From Mycteria americana (Eukaryota > Chordata > Aves > Ciconiiformes > Ciconiidae), in assembly GCF_035582795.1 (NCBI RefSeq), contig NC_134368.1, positions 15,916,001 to 15,980,000 on the forward strand: DNA of 64,000 nt, written 5' to 3'. Shown here piece after piece: positions 13,690 through 24,400 of this stretch (the first letter of the stretch is position 1; each line of letters begins with the position of its first letter). The notes under the pieces are model-generated. The model ran no database searches. It was not told the DNA's origin and was given only the letters and a program-made list of their open reading frames with translations. The translations under genes and the position numbers were made by a program.

Positions 13690-14560
13690 TCCACACCTGT
13701 CCTGGCATCGTGTGTCCAGTGCTGTGCAGACCTTCCCTGGCATGGCAGTGCATGACTCCCTGGCAGCTCAAGCTTAACACTGGCAACACCCAGCTTCTGA
13801 TTTCGTGTTCTTAATCCTCTCAGTGCCTGCATCCTGTCGCTCAGGCTCATAACGTGAAGTAAGGACTCCTCCCTCCTCTACATCCTGACTTGGCTGTGAA
13901 TGTCTTTCTGCTCCTTCCCTCCATTCAGTTAAACACAGGTCCTTTATTGAAAGGTTAACTATACCTGCTGTCTTTCAGGTATCTTTCTTCCCTTGCTATA
14001 ACATCTTTCCTTGCAGCCTCACTGGGAACAGTCTCTCTCCACTCCCCATCACTCAAAGCACAACACCCTGCTAAACCTGCCACTGTTTCTCCTTTTTGCG
14101 CTTTTCCACCGGCTGGTTTAAATGTCTCATCTTTGTCTTGAAGGCCCTCATAGTGCCATCTCATTCAGCAGTCTGATCTTCTCTGTTACCTTGCTCCCCT
14201 TGCTCCAGTAATGGCTCCAGTCTTTTCTCCAGGTTGTTTTCTTCCTTTATTCCTCTCTGCAGGACCTCTTCCACATTGTATTTTTAGAGCTAGACCTGCC
14301 ATCAGAGGCTCAAAGCTTTCATAAAGAGTATTATACTTTCATAAAGTATTTCTGGGAAGCTGACAGACACTGTATAAAACTTGACACACTATCAGTTCTT
14401 TAACGAGGTGCTAGTATGAACGCTTGAATCTCTGATGGGCGTCTCCCTCTCTTAACCTATGTCTGTCTGTAGGACTGCAATCTTTTCAGACAAGGGCTGG
14501 CTCTGACTGTTGTCTCTATTATGTGCCTAACTGTCATGCCTTGCAAGTAACTTTGGGAGA
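13690..14560. other. Possible ancient LINE/SINE-derived sequence
   Basis: The segment is pyrimidine-rich and unlike its neighbours. It contains 'cttgaaggccctcat' and, near 14,465-14,530, a gtaggactgcaatctttt...caagggctgg...ctattatgtgcct series. This resembles the 3' region of old amniote retroposons, where 'actgtaagctctttgggg' is followed by 'cagggac'. The match is weak and made from memory. No coding content is supported. Confidence 0.25.
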
Positions 14561-16600
14561 AATCTTGTAACATATTGCTATAGATTTTAAGATACAAGCT
14601 GTATTTTTAATTATATCACATATATGAGCAACCTTTTTCGTAATATTAGGTAACATATTTTGCTGTGTTGAGATGGCAATTGGGAATGCAAGTGCAGACA
14701 TTGGGAACAAATTTCAGAATAAATGTCTTACTGCCTAGTTGTTGCTTTGGCAATATCTTTTAATCCCAAGGCTTTTTTTCTGTAAGTGTTCCAGAAAAGG
14801 AGCTGAGAGGTCTCTTTCTCCCCTGTATTTAAAATACCTTTAAATTTGGGTGAAGTTGTCTGATATTTCTTCCCCATTGATTCCGTTGTATGTGCATCTC
14901 ATAGCTCGTTATACCTGCTCATTAAGGAAGGTGTACTGGTCTCATTTGCAGCCTGAATGCTGTAATTTTAACTTATTAAAATATTACCGTTCATCGCTTT
15001 GCCTATCAGCTGAATGTGAGATGATACGCGCATGGTAGAGCCTGGTGACAACTGAAGTACAATATCCAGTTGCGTTCTGCAGTCTAGGAAAGCATTAATG
15101 TTTTCCCCATCTGTTCTCACTTCCATTGTAGTGTTTGGCCTGCCACAGAATATTAAACTGCTGACTATCTCAAGCAAAACATGGACTGAATGTTTGTTCC
15201 TGTTCTTATCATGCTCAAACAGACCTGCATGTGGTTCTTATTTCACCATCACAAATTGAAATCATACACGCGGATTTAGCCGCAACATTCCCGTTTTACT
15301 ATGCTTGTACCTGTAATGTACCTAGTAAACCAGCATTTAATGCAAATTAAACTGGATGAAAAGTATTTTATTTATATGTTTTGTTTAGATACAAATAGGA
15401 ATTTTAGCAACAGTGATGAAAGGCAACACTGTACACAGCTATGGATGGAGAAGAATCCAGTATATATATACATATAATATATTGATTATATAAATAGAGA
15501 GGTTGCTAATATTATATTAGTGTTATGTCTATTAAAGCAGTAGATAATCAATGAAATATTTTCTTTACTAGCTGCCGTAATTTAATTATAAAATCCTGGC
15601 TTTCCCAGCCTGGTGAGTTGCATTCCCAGAGCAGTATGTGCTGTTTGCTAGAGGCCAGGCAGTAATTGTGAACAATAGGTCCGTCCTTTACAGCGTGTAA
15701 AATGTGGAGCTCACTCTCAGTTAAGAATGTGCAGTTTCAATTCAAAACAATTTTATGGATCTGGATGTATTTCATATCTTCACTTTTCTCTAGTTCTGGA
15801 GTTGTTTTTTAAACTTTGTATTTCTCAATATAAAAATGCAGAAAGCATAAGGTACTTGTTGTATGCCGTTGCTGCTGTGAAAAATCAAACAATCTGAAAA
15901 CACAGAGTTAAACTCTGTGTGTATAAGAGAATATATATGTATTGTGCTTGTCATACCAGTCCTGTGTGTCATTATGTTGGCCTGATCAGACAGACAGTGT
16001 TACATGTGGGATTACAGTGCTGGCTTGTGAGTAAAAGTGGGACAGAAGGACAGTCGTATAATCAATGCAAACTCATTTATTATACAAACAAGCATCTCTG
16101 CTTGGTCTAGATGGATTTTCCTTATGGACAGGTGGTGGCGTGGCCTTCCTTTTGGGCAGATGAGGTGATCAGGCTGATCTGGTTTTAGAAAAGATGAGAA
16201 CTGGGTTTGTAAGCATGTCCTTCCTTCTTCTTTTGGCTGGGTTTGGCTCTCTGTTCTTACAGGAGTGTGCACGGAGGGGAGTGATGAGCCCCCGCAGCCC
16301 TGCCTCACTCCACGCTGGTGCCAGCCAGTTCCCGCTCCTGCACGCGAGCTCTCATTACATGCAGGGCCAAGGGTAGGTGAGACACCTTAAACACAACAGT
16401 GCTCTGATGGGTCCAATGTGGAGTCACTTTGGCTTAAAGAAAAGTGTTCAAAAGCCAGGTGCGGTAGGTAGACTCCACTCTTGAATATACTGTATGCTCA
16501 CTGCTCATTTCAGACCAAACCAGCCTTTTTTACCTGAACGTATTTTGCTGTTAATGGTGATGTACAGCATCACACAGCAATGGCACCATTTAATTCAAAT
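14561..16600. other. Intergenic DNA, nothing recognised
   Basis: AT-rich stretches with a TA-rich segment around 15,460-15,500. I looked here for a 3' LTR partner of the ERV at 17.3 kb and did not find one. Confidence 0.4.
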
Positions 16601-17340
16601 CATGGGTTGTTTTCACCCAAGGTTAACTCTCCTCAAGATACACATCAGATTTCCCCATCCTTCTGCACTTGTTCGGGGTGAAGTCCCACACCCTCAGAGA
16701 TGAAAACTGTTCTAGGTACCTACCACTATTCTCCCATGCACCTTGCCACCCATGACCACACTGTGTCAGGGCATACCCCTGTGTGATATTCCTAAATAGT
16801 TGGTTAACCTTAGGAAAAGCCAGAAACAGATTCTTGAGACACACCAATATGGGCATTCTGATTACCCAAGGATGCTGAAGGAACTGAAAAGCCATTGTAA
16901 CAAGGCAGAAAGCATCTCCCCACAGAAGAAGAGGAAGGTGCCATTCTTTGTTTCCTCCATAAATTGGCTCTCGCAGAGGGAAAAGGTGTAGTTGTTAACT
17001 GTCTCCACGAGATGGTTCCCGTGGTACTGGGATGGCTGCAAAGCAGTGCCCAAACACCAGATTAGGCTCAAGGCCAGTGAGCTTTTAGCATAGTTCTCCC
17101 AGGCAAAACACAACCAGGTGCTACACAGCACAGCAAACTGCCAAAGCCAAAACCAGCCTTTAACAAACTCTCAAATTTGATGTACAGCAAGAGATGGAGC
17201 ACGGCATGGAGCAGGTAAGGGAACAAAGTAGTGTTGAGAACAAATAAGTCAACATTGCAACCAGCAACTGCTAAACAGGTATAATAACTAGTTGCCTCTA
17301 GCATGCTCCGATCAAATCTGTCATTATCTCAAACACTTCG
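16601..17340 (-). mobile_element. Putative ERV leader/internal remnant
   Basis: The segment lies directly downstream, on the minus strand, of a 5' LTR and primer-binding site. It carries three overlapping minus-strand open frames in different phases (17,068-17,304; 16,862-17,131; 16,623-16,895). The phase changes suggest either untranslated leader or decayed coding sequence. I recognise no gag, protease, polymerase or envelope motif. Assignment to the element rests on position and on a vague recollection of similar leader sequence in other birds. The left boundary is arbitrary. Confidence 0.4.
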
Positions 17341-17341
17341 T

Positions 17342-17359
17342 GCCCCATGTTGGGTGCCA
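17342..17359 (-). other. Lysine-tRNA-type retroviral primer-binding site
   Basis: On the minus strand the 18 bases match the known tRNA-Lys primer-binding consensus at 16 of 18 positions. Both differences are CpG to CpA, the usual decay of methylated CpG. It lies 8 bases from the inferred LTR end. A lysine primer-binding site is typical of class II (ERVK-like) retroviruses. Confidence 0.7.
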
Positions 17360-17367
17360 AAAAGGAC

Positions 17368-17923
17368 TGTGGTGGGGTCACCCTGGATGGCAGCTCAGCC
17401 TCACACAGCTGCTGGCTCACCGCCCTCAGTGGGATAGGGGAGGGAATTAGAAGGGCAGAAGTGAGAAAAGTCATGGGTTGAGATAAAATACAGTTTAATA
17501 AGTAAAGAGATAAAAGAAAAAAAAAGAAAAACCAAACCAAAAAAACCCAAGTGATGCAAAAGCAATCACTTCCCACCAACCAACCAATGCCCAGCCAGCC
17601 CCCGAGCAACAGCCCCCTTGGAAAACTCCCTCCCCCAGTTATTTTATTGCTGTGTGTGTTGTTATATGGTATGGACTCTCCCTTTGGTCAGTTGGGGTTA
17701 GCTGTCCCAGCTGTGTCCCCTCCCAACCTCTTGCCCACCCCCAGCTTGCTCACTGGAGGGGGCAGAGTGAGAAACAGAGAAGGCGTTGATGCTGTGCAAG
17801 CACTGCTCAGCACAGCTAAAACACTGGTGTGATATGAATGCTGTTCTGGTCACAAATCCAAAACACAGCCCCATAAAGGCTGCTCTGAAGAAAATTAAAT
17901 CCACCCCAGCCAGACCATGTACA
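17368..17923 (-). mobile_element. Endogenous retrovirus 5' LTR (degraded)
   Basis: This is a 556-bp segment, TG...CA when read on the minus strand. It is collinear with the solo LTR at 42.45 kb. Shared blocks (forward strand) are tgtgg/tgtcatgg at the left edge, 'cacacagc', 'gctcac', 'gtgggat', 'gggttgagataa', 'acagtttaata', 'gtgatgcaa', 'cccagcc', 'tatggtatgga', 'cagttggggt', 'cagctgtcc', 'aaatccaaa', 'cacagccccata' and 'cccagcca'. An ATTAAA poly(A) signal lies on the minus strand where acagtttaata is read. The primer-binding site next to it marks it as a 5' LTR. No matching target-site duplication is visible. The viral internal region is incomplete and I see no 3' LTR. Confidence 0.75.
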
Positions 17924-18799
17924 ATACTCTATGCTTGTGGTGTCTTTTAGATTTAAATTTGGATTTCCTCTTGGCCACAGAATGAGGGTCTTTGATGACA
18001 TCAGGAGAAAATATCAGAGCCCTTCCTGAGATATGGCCCTGACTGGATCCCACGATGAGGAACAGAGGGTCAGCTCAGAGCCTCACAGCCTGGAATCATC
18101 CTTGGGTCTGTATCCCATATTGGGAAGCAAAGAGGCAGGTTTGGGCATGGTCAAAGGGGCAAAGATACTCAAACGCCTGCCTTACTGCCTGCTAACGCTC
18201 TGATCTGTACAATGTAACTTGGTTTTTTTTGTATGTCACATTCGATATTGCTTCCCCTCAGAACTGGCAGGTGGCGTGCACTAGCCATGATGAACGTGGA
18301 TCAAAAGAAATTCTTTCAAGCCTGATCAGTTTTATTCTTTAATTCACCTAAGTATGCTAAAACATAAATAAAACAAAATATAGCTGGTATTTTTTGTTTG
18401 CCTGCTCTGCTTGTGTTGAGGGGATTTTTTCTTGTCAAAAGTCTTCAAATTCAGAAAACCATCCTCACTTTGAAGCCTGACAAAACACGTGAATTAGGAC
18501 AATTGCAGCAATGAGAGTAAGTGCATAAATTTTGAAGCACATGGAGCATGTAAGTCTTTTGTACAGATTTTAAAGGAAAGAATAATTAAAGACATGAAGT
18601 TACCTGGAAAGTAGGGTAAAATGCAATATAGATTTACCAGGACAGATGGCATCTCCCTGTCTTGATAGCTCTTTCGAGAGAAATGAATTAATATGGATCT
18701 CATATGGCTTTCTGTAAACACTGTTATCAACTCATTTATTTTGTGAAATGTGCTTGACATTTCTGTTCAAGGTGTTAAATTTTAGATGGATGGATGCTG
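17924..18799. other. Intergenic DNA, nothing recognised
   Basis: Non-coding sequence between the ERV LTR and an old LINE remnant. No supportable feature. Confidence 0.4.
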
Positions 18800-19680
18800 T
18801 CAGGGTTTATTAATCAAGAACTCTCCTAGTAGCCTTCCTATAGCCCAAAGCACTATATGGGAAAGTGCTAAGTAAGGTATAGAAGATGGGAATTAGTACA
18901 AGAACGGATAGGGAACTGGTGAAAAAGGAGGCAACAGTGGATACATTCCTTTGCTGTGCTGCAAAGGAATGTATCAGGTCATGGAGCAGTGAGCAAGATA
19001 GCTCCTTGAGCATCAGTCCTAGGACTGCTCTTGTTTGAAGTCTTCTCTGATGACTGTGACTCAGTAAGTGCTTAAAAATGAAAATTTCTCATTGCATTGG
19101 ACTTGGATGCATTGTCAAAACAGAAGAGGGCCAGGATTTCATAAAGGAAGAACTAAACAACCTTTGCTACTGTAGAGATATAATTGGCACGAAATTCAGA
19201 GCACAAAATGAAAGTGCAAGTTCTTGTACTCAGGGCCTGACAGATACAAGTCCTCCCCAAAGCTCAGCACCCCATCAGAAAGCAAAGAAAAAGAAGGACC
19301 TGAGAAGCAGCAGGAGCTGGATACATGAGCTGATCACAGGATAGGTATCGCTCACTCATTTTATGTTGCCATGAAAAGGGTGAATGTAATTCCAGAATGT
19401 ACCAGGAAAAGCATTTCCAGCAGTGCCGGTACGAATGGCAGTGTGAGAGCGCCTGGTGAGCCTCCTGGAAGGCTGTACAGGCAGCATCACTGATGTTTCA
19501 AAAGGACTGGGGAAGAGAGAGGCTACTGAGATAGCTGGGGAAGGGAAGGCTTAAAGGAGCTCGGTTTCTGCCTATAAATGCATGTTGTAGAAACTTCACA
19601 GGTGAAAAGAGGAGCTATTTAAGGTAAGAATAAAGTTGGCACAAAAGCAGAGATATATACCCTTCTCCTGAAGATACTTA
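18800..19680 (+). mobile_element. Ancient CR1/L3-like LINE, sense orientation
   Basis: Two collinear blocks match the order of a CR1 reverse-transcriptase region. Near 19,010 'cagtcctaggactgctctt' corresponds to the S-V-L-G-P-L-L-F stretch of CR1 reverse transcriptases. Near 19,450-19,620 'ctggtgagcctcctgga' is followed by a 'ggctactgagat' block, then 'aaaggagctcggttt', then 'tataaatgcatg'. This mirrors the C-terminal part (L-V-R-P-H-L-E region, then E-L-G-L-F). The reading frame is broken throughout and the middle part is unrecognisable, so this is an old, inactive copy. Confidence 0.55.
18940..18975. repeat. Perfect 15-bp inverted repeat with 6-nt loop
   Basis: gatacattcctttgc at 18,940-18,954 is followed by tgtgct and then its exact reverse complement at 18,961-18,975. 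The flanks do not extend the pairing well, so it is shorter than a typical microRNA precursor. It falls inside the old LINE-like region. Confidence 0.9.
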
Positions 19681-21114
19681 AGAAAGAGTCTCTTTAGCTT
19701 CTGTGCTGGGTCCCTCTACGCCCCGCCTGCAAGGAGACCCCAAGGAAGCAGGTTCTCGGCTGTTTGACAGGATGCTTGGGCCAGGGGAGTCTACCCAGAG
19801 CAAACAGAGGCTCTTGAAGGAATTCTTATATGACCCTAGCCCCTTTAGCTGGCATTGATCGGTTAGGGTGGAAAAGAAGATTTAACCATTAGGCTTTTGA
19901 AGTATCTTAAAATAATTCTGATTTTTGAAAATACTACCAATAATAGAGAGATGACTGGTTAGAAAACAAAATAAACTTTCTGATTGACTATAGATTTCCA
20001 ATCACAATAATATAATTTCTTTTAGAGATATGACTGCTAATTTTGATCACTGGACATAAGTTGCAATAATTGCAATAAGTTGCAATTATTTCTCTCCTTA
20101 AAGTAATTTAATAGCATTAAAATAATATTTTTTGGCTAGTTGTACAAGAATGAACAAAATTAAATGCCTGAATCTTACGTTAACATACCTTCAGACGCAC
20201 TGTCTTGCAGCAGATTATTGTCTTTTTCTGCCAGTTAAATTACGAGTTCTCTGAACTGTGTAAGCTGCCATTGACTACTTGGAAGAAGAATAATATGTTT
20301 TGTGAAAAGGACGGACAAATGGTCTCCCAGTGCCAAACCTGCCCGGAACTAAGCAAGGAAGAAAGACATAGTCTTCCGTTCCTTATCCTTTCTGAGCATT
20401 TTCCTTTATTGACATTGAAGATTTGTCAGACTATATAAATTGGTACATTTTGTGAAATTAAAAATAGTCTATCTTTGTGGCTTTGAAACTACCATTTGTA
20501 TCTTGCTTATGGGTGGGGACACATAGTGGAGGGGTGGAAAATAGTGTCCACAAAATTGTCAGGTAATAGAGGTTTCCTCAAACATAACTGCAGTTGCCCT
20601 AGTTCATTAGTCATGGTATTTGCAGATGGGCTTACATTGAAACAACAGCACTCTGCAATCACTTGATAGAAATATTTCTGGCAGAGATGTCTTTGCTCTG
20701 TAGACAAATCAAACCTGCCTTCTGTTATAGAGTAATTAGTTTTTGAAGCCCTGTATTATTTGGGAAAAAAAATCTACCTTTGAATTCCAGCCACTGGAAC
20801 TTTTTATACCCTTGTCTGCTGACCTCAGGAATTAATTATAAATGCCTTCTCATTTGTCTGGATCAAGAAAAATCTAAAATTTTAAAATAAAATAAGGAGT
20901 GGTAGGCCCAGTAACTATCACAAGCTTCATTATGTTCTTTCTTCATTACAAATATTTTTTCTTAAAAATAATGAAGGAAACAGCCTAGTTTGCAAGAAAT
21001 ACACCTAGAAAAAGCAAGAAACAATGTTGTTATATCTCACTTCCCCATTACTCCTTTCCTGTTATAAGTCTCTTCTACCAGTTTATAGTGTTCCTAGTGA
21101 TGCTTCTTCTCTAC
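19681..21114. other. Intergenic DNA, nothing recognised
   Basis: AT-rich non-coding DNA. Around 20,060-20,090 the words 'gttgcaat' and 'attgcaa' recur in direct and inverted order, a small local rearrangement. Confidence 0.4.
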
Positions 21115-21489
21115 AGACGCACGCTGCCTTTCCACAGAGCTGTGGAGGTTTGTCAGGGAGCAGCACGAGCGGGGCCACTCCACAAGGGCCGGGAGCCGGG
21201 AGCCTAGGGGGACGGGCTGTGCCCAGTCCCCTGGGGCTTGAACGCGGGGGGGTAACAAGGTCCATCGACAGTTCCAGAAGCGGCAAGCAATGAACCGGGG
21301 CCAGGGGCCAGCCCGGGTGTCTGGTGAGCAGGAAAAGGAGATGGGACCAGAGACAGGCACACCTAAGAAGGTAGCTTGGGCAAGGATGGGGTGCCCAGGT
21401 CTGAGCTGAACTGGAGATCCTGGGTGTGTGGGCTGGGGTCCCTAGTGATGCCGGTCTGGGCAATTAAAACCTTTTAGTGCCCTCAGGGC
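21115..21489. repeat. Isolated GC-rich island, candidate dispersed repeat (copy B)
   Basis: This is a second GC-rich island of similar size to the one at 3.06-3.47 kb, bounded by AT-rich DNA. Its right edge reads attaaaaccttttagtgcc and continues ctcagggc. The 13-bp core gtgccctcagggc (21,477-21,489) and most of the preceding 15 bases match the reverse complement of the left edge of copy A. The interiors are only loosely similar. Both strands are open over more than 80 codons, explained by composition. ATTAAA near the right edge could be a decayed poly(A) signal, so an LTR origin is possible. Confidence 0.4.
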
Positions 21490-24400
21490 TCTCTCAGTTT
21501 TCTGGCTTTGTTTTTTTTAATTCACCCTTTCTCTTTTCCTTTATTCTCACCCCTCTCCTTGATGCCTTAAAGTTCACTTTGATCTCATCCAGCAGTGTCA
21601 GCTAGCTTGTTTTCAGGTCTCACAAAATACCAGTCCGCTTGTTACATCTCATCTGGGGATGTTGGAGGGAAATTAGCCATACAGAGACCATTGCTAGAGC
21701 AGACTAGTGGCTGATAACAGAAAGGCCTGAAATCCTGCAAGCCAATGGATTACAGTGACAGTTTCCATGTATCTCATAAAGTCAGTCACAGCCCCTGAGG
21801 GTCCTTCTGCAAAGCAGCAGCACTCCACTGACAAGCAGAAACCTCATATCTCAGTCCCTCCTTGCTTCATGGGGGATGAAATCTTGATGCTCAGGCCAGT
21901 CTGCTAGAGGAGGAAGGGGGTGGATGAGAATAATTCCTCCCTGATCCTGAAAATAATCAACTAGGTGGGCCTGATGCTTAGCAAAGGAGTGGTTGGCCAG
22001 TCACAAACACTGTTCTTAATTTGTGCCCTTCCTTAGTGTATGCCCAGAAACCCAGTGGTAGGGCTGACATTATGATTTATTCACTATAAAATCAGTGATC
22101 AACACTGGGGGTGTGATCAAACACTTTCATTTTACATGGGGAAAAATGGTTAGTGGCAAGAATCCTGCATCCTGACCCTCGGGGAGAGGGAATTTGCATT
22201 GCCTTATGAAATAGGAATGACAGATTAATTAGAGCTTTGGGCGTTAATTATATTAGGGTTGATAATTCTAATTTAAAAGCTGCACAAGAATGATGTGTAT
22301 ATTTTCACTGTAGAGTATTCAGTAACTGAAATCTGTAAGCCACTGCTACTTCTTTCTTTCATAGATGGTCTGAAACATGTCCAACACATTGAAGTAAAGG
22401 ATAATATTACGTATTAGAAGCTTGATTTGAAAAATAGTTGAAGAAACATCCTTTGGACTCTGTCCCTTGCCCCTTCTGTATCTTATAGTATGGAAATGTG
22501 TAAACATCCGTAGTCATCTGTGGCACATTTAATGGTACCTCACTCAAAATGATGATAGTCCTACTCCTTTATATAATACATTAAGCTGGTACTTTGGTAA
22601 TAATTTCACTTCTCTTGTTCACTTCTTTTTGAAGTACTGCATCTCCACAGGTGTGCCATCTTGGTGAATATAAATATTCTGAAAGCTTTTAAAGAAAGCT
22701 ATCTATATTGAAATCCATTGTAGCATTGCTTATTAATATTATAAAAACAGACATATTACTCATAAATGATGTTTAGAGGATAAACCTGTGTTAGTACAGC
22801 ACTGGATGTTTCTGTACTGGTTGCTGTTTTTTGTAATTGATTCATTATACTTAATATGTATTGTCTTGATCAAACATTAATTAATTAATTCATCCTTTTT
22901 TTGGATACCCTGGATTGCTGGGGAAGTAAAAGAAACTGGCAAGGCAGGAGTAAAGAAATGTTTGTGTAACTCCCATAGTGAAAATCAATGATGTATATCT
23001 GATGAAGGTGTGTAAGATTTCCAGGAGTTCTGTTGTCATGGCTCAAGACACGTTTCATTTTTCAAATGCAACTCTGGAAAGGCAAGACATTCAGTGAAGA
23101 TACAGGTGTTCTTCAAAAAGTGCAGAGTTTCTGACTGTGTCCTTTTTCACTTTGGAGTTTTTCATCTTTGGAGATGCCAGGGATCTCCCATGCAAAAAAT
23201 AGAAGGGAACTTGTCCAGCCAGCATGGTCACTTGGGTTGCCCACAGTACTTTTCCTTCCCAGTATAAGCTAACAAAATGTCAGCTGGTGGGGGCACACAG
23301 ATGATAGGTGCAAGATACAAAGTGAAATATTGAAGACTCCCTGCTCATGCATACTTGGTTGGAACAAGACATCTTGCAAACACTGTAGTGTGGCCGTAGC
23401 TTACAGTCTTTGGATGTGTAAAAACCTTAAGTTTGAGAGAGAGAATAAGATATTGGCTTGTAAACCATGAGGAATATCCAGCCTGTGATAATAAGCAATC
23501 ATTGAGATAGCTGGTGTTGTAACAGATGAGTAGAAAGAGATGATGCTACAACAGCACTTTTAGGGAGCACATCTTGCTAAGTAGCCCTAACTGTGTACAT
23601 GGAAAAATCCAAAGATTTCTAAGCAAACAACAGAGAGTAATACAAGTCCTGTTTTCATTACTTTAAATGTAGCCTATTTTTGTCCTAATGAGTAGTCAGG
23701 AATCCTAACTCATATTATTATCCAGGAGCAGCGTGGCGCAGGATGCATTTTAGCAGGATACATTAGTAGCCTCTGGTCAAAAGATGCCTGAATTCAAAGC
23801 GTACATATTTGGATTCCCCAAACATTCCTCACATTAACCATTATAGCATGTAAAAAATGCATCTTTCCTGTCATAGTATACCATTAGCTGGAAGAGGAAT
23901 GTGGTCATAGCTGCCACGGTCATTGTTCCCATTAGTTATAATTGCTAACTGGTTACTGTAGTCACTGGTTGTATTTGGGACAATTACAGATGGCATACAT
24001 GGATAATCTATTGCCTGTTTTGGAGATGTGGTAGCCTGTAGTGTAGTCCAAGACAACTTTAGTGTCAAGCGAGTGTAGTGTCTCCATGGGCGTATAAAGC
24101 ACTGCAATCCTTCCTTCCTGATTTCACACAGTCTTTCAAAGATAGGTCTCATGGTGAAATCTCCTTGTAGTATCTATACCATTTTCAATTTTCAAGCCCG
24201 TAAATATTTTCTTCCAGTAATGGAAAGTTGTTTGAAGTGGATTTAAGCCTGAAAATACATTTATTTTTCTTTACTGTCTTTTGCAGACCCCTATTCAATA
24301 ATCCAGGAACAAACCTGCTGATTTATAGAGCACTACTACACATCACTGGTCTGATTTCTTGGGTAGCCTGCATTTCGTTAGTTCAGCAAATAAGCAATAA

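Noticed and set aside
17298-17609. 103-codon minus-strand frame with a hydrophobic stretch
   Set aside because: Spans the LTR and primer-binding site of an ERV; the hydrophobic run comes from the A-rich tract on the opposite strand.
21083-21463. 126-codon minus-strand frame
   Set aside because: Explained by the second GC-rich island.
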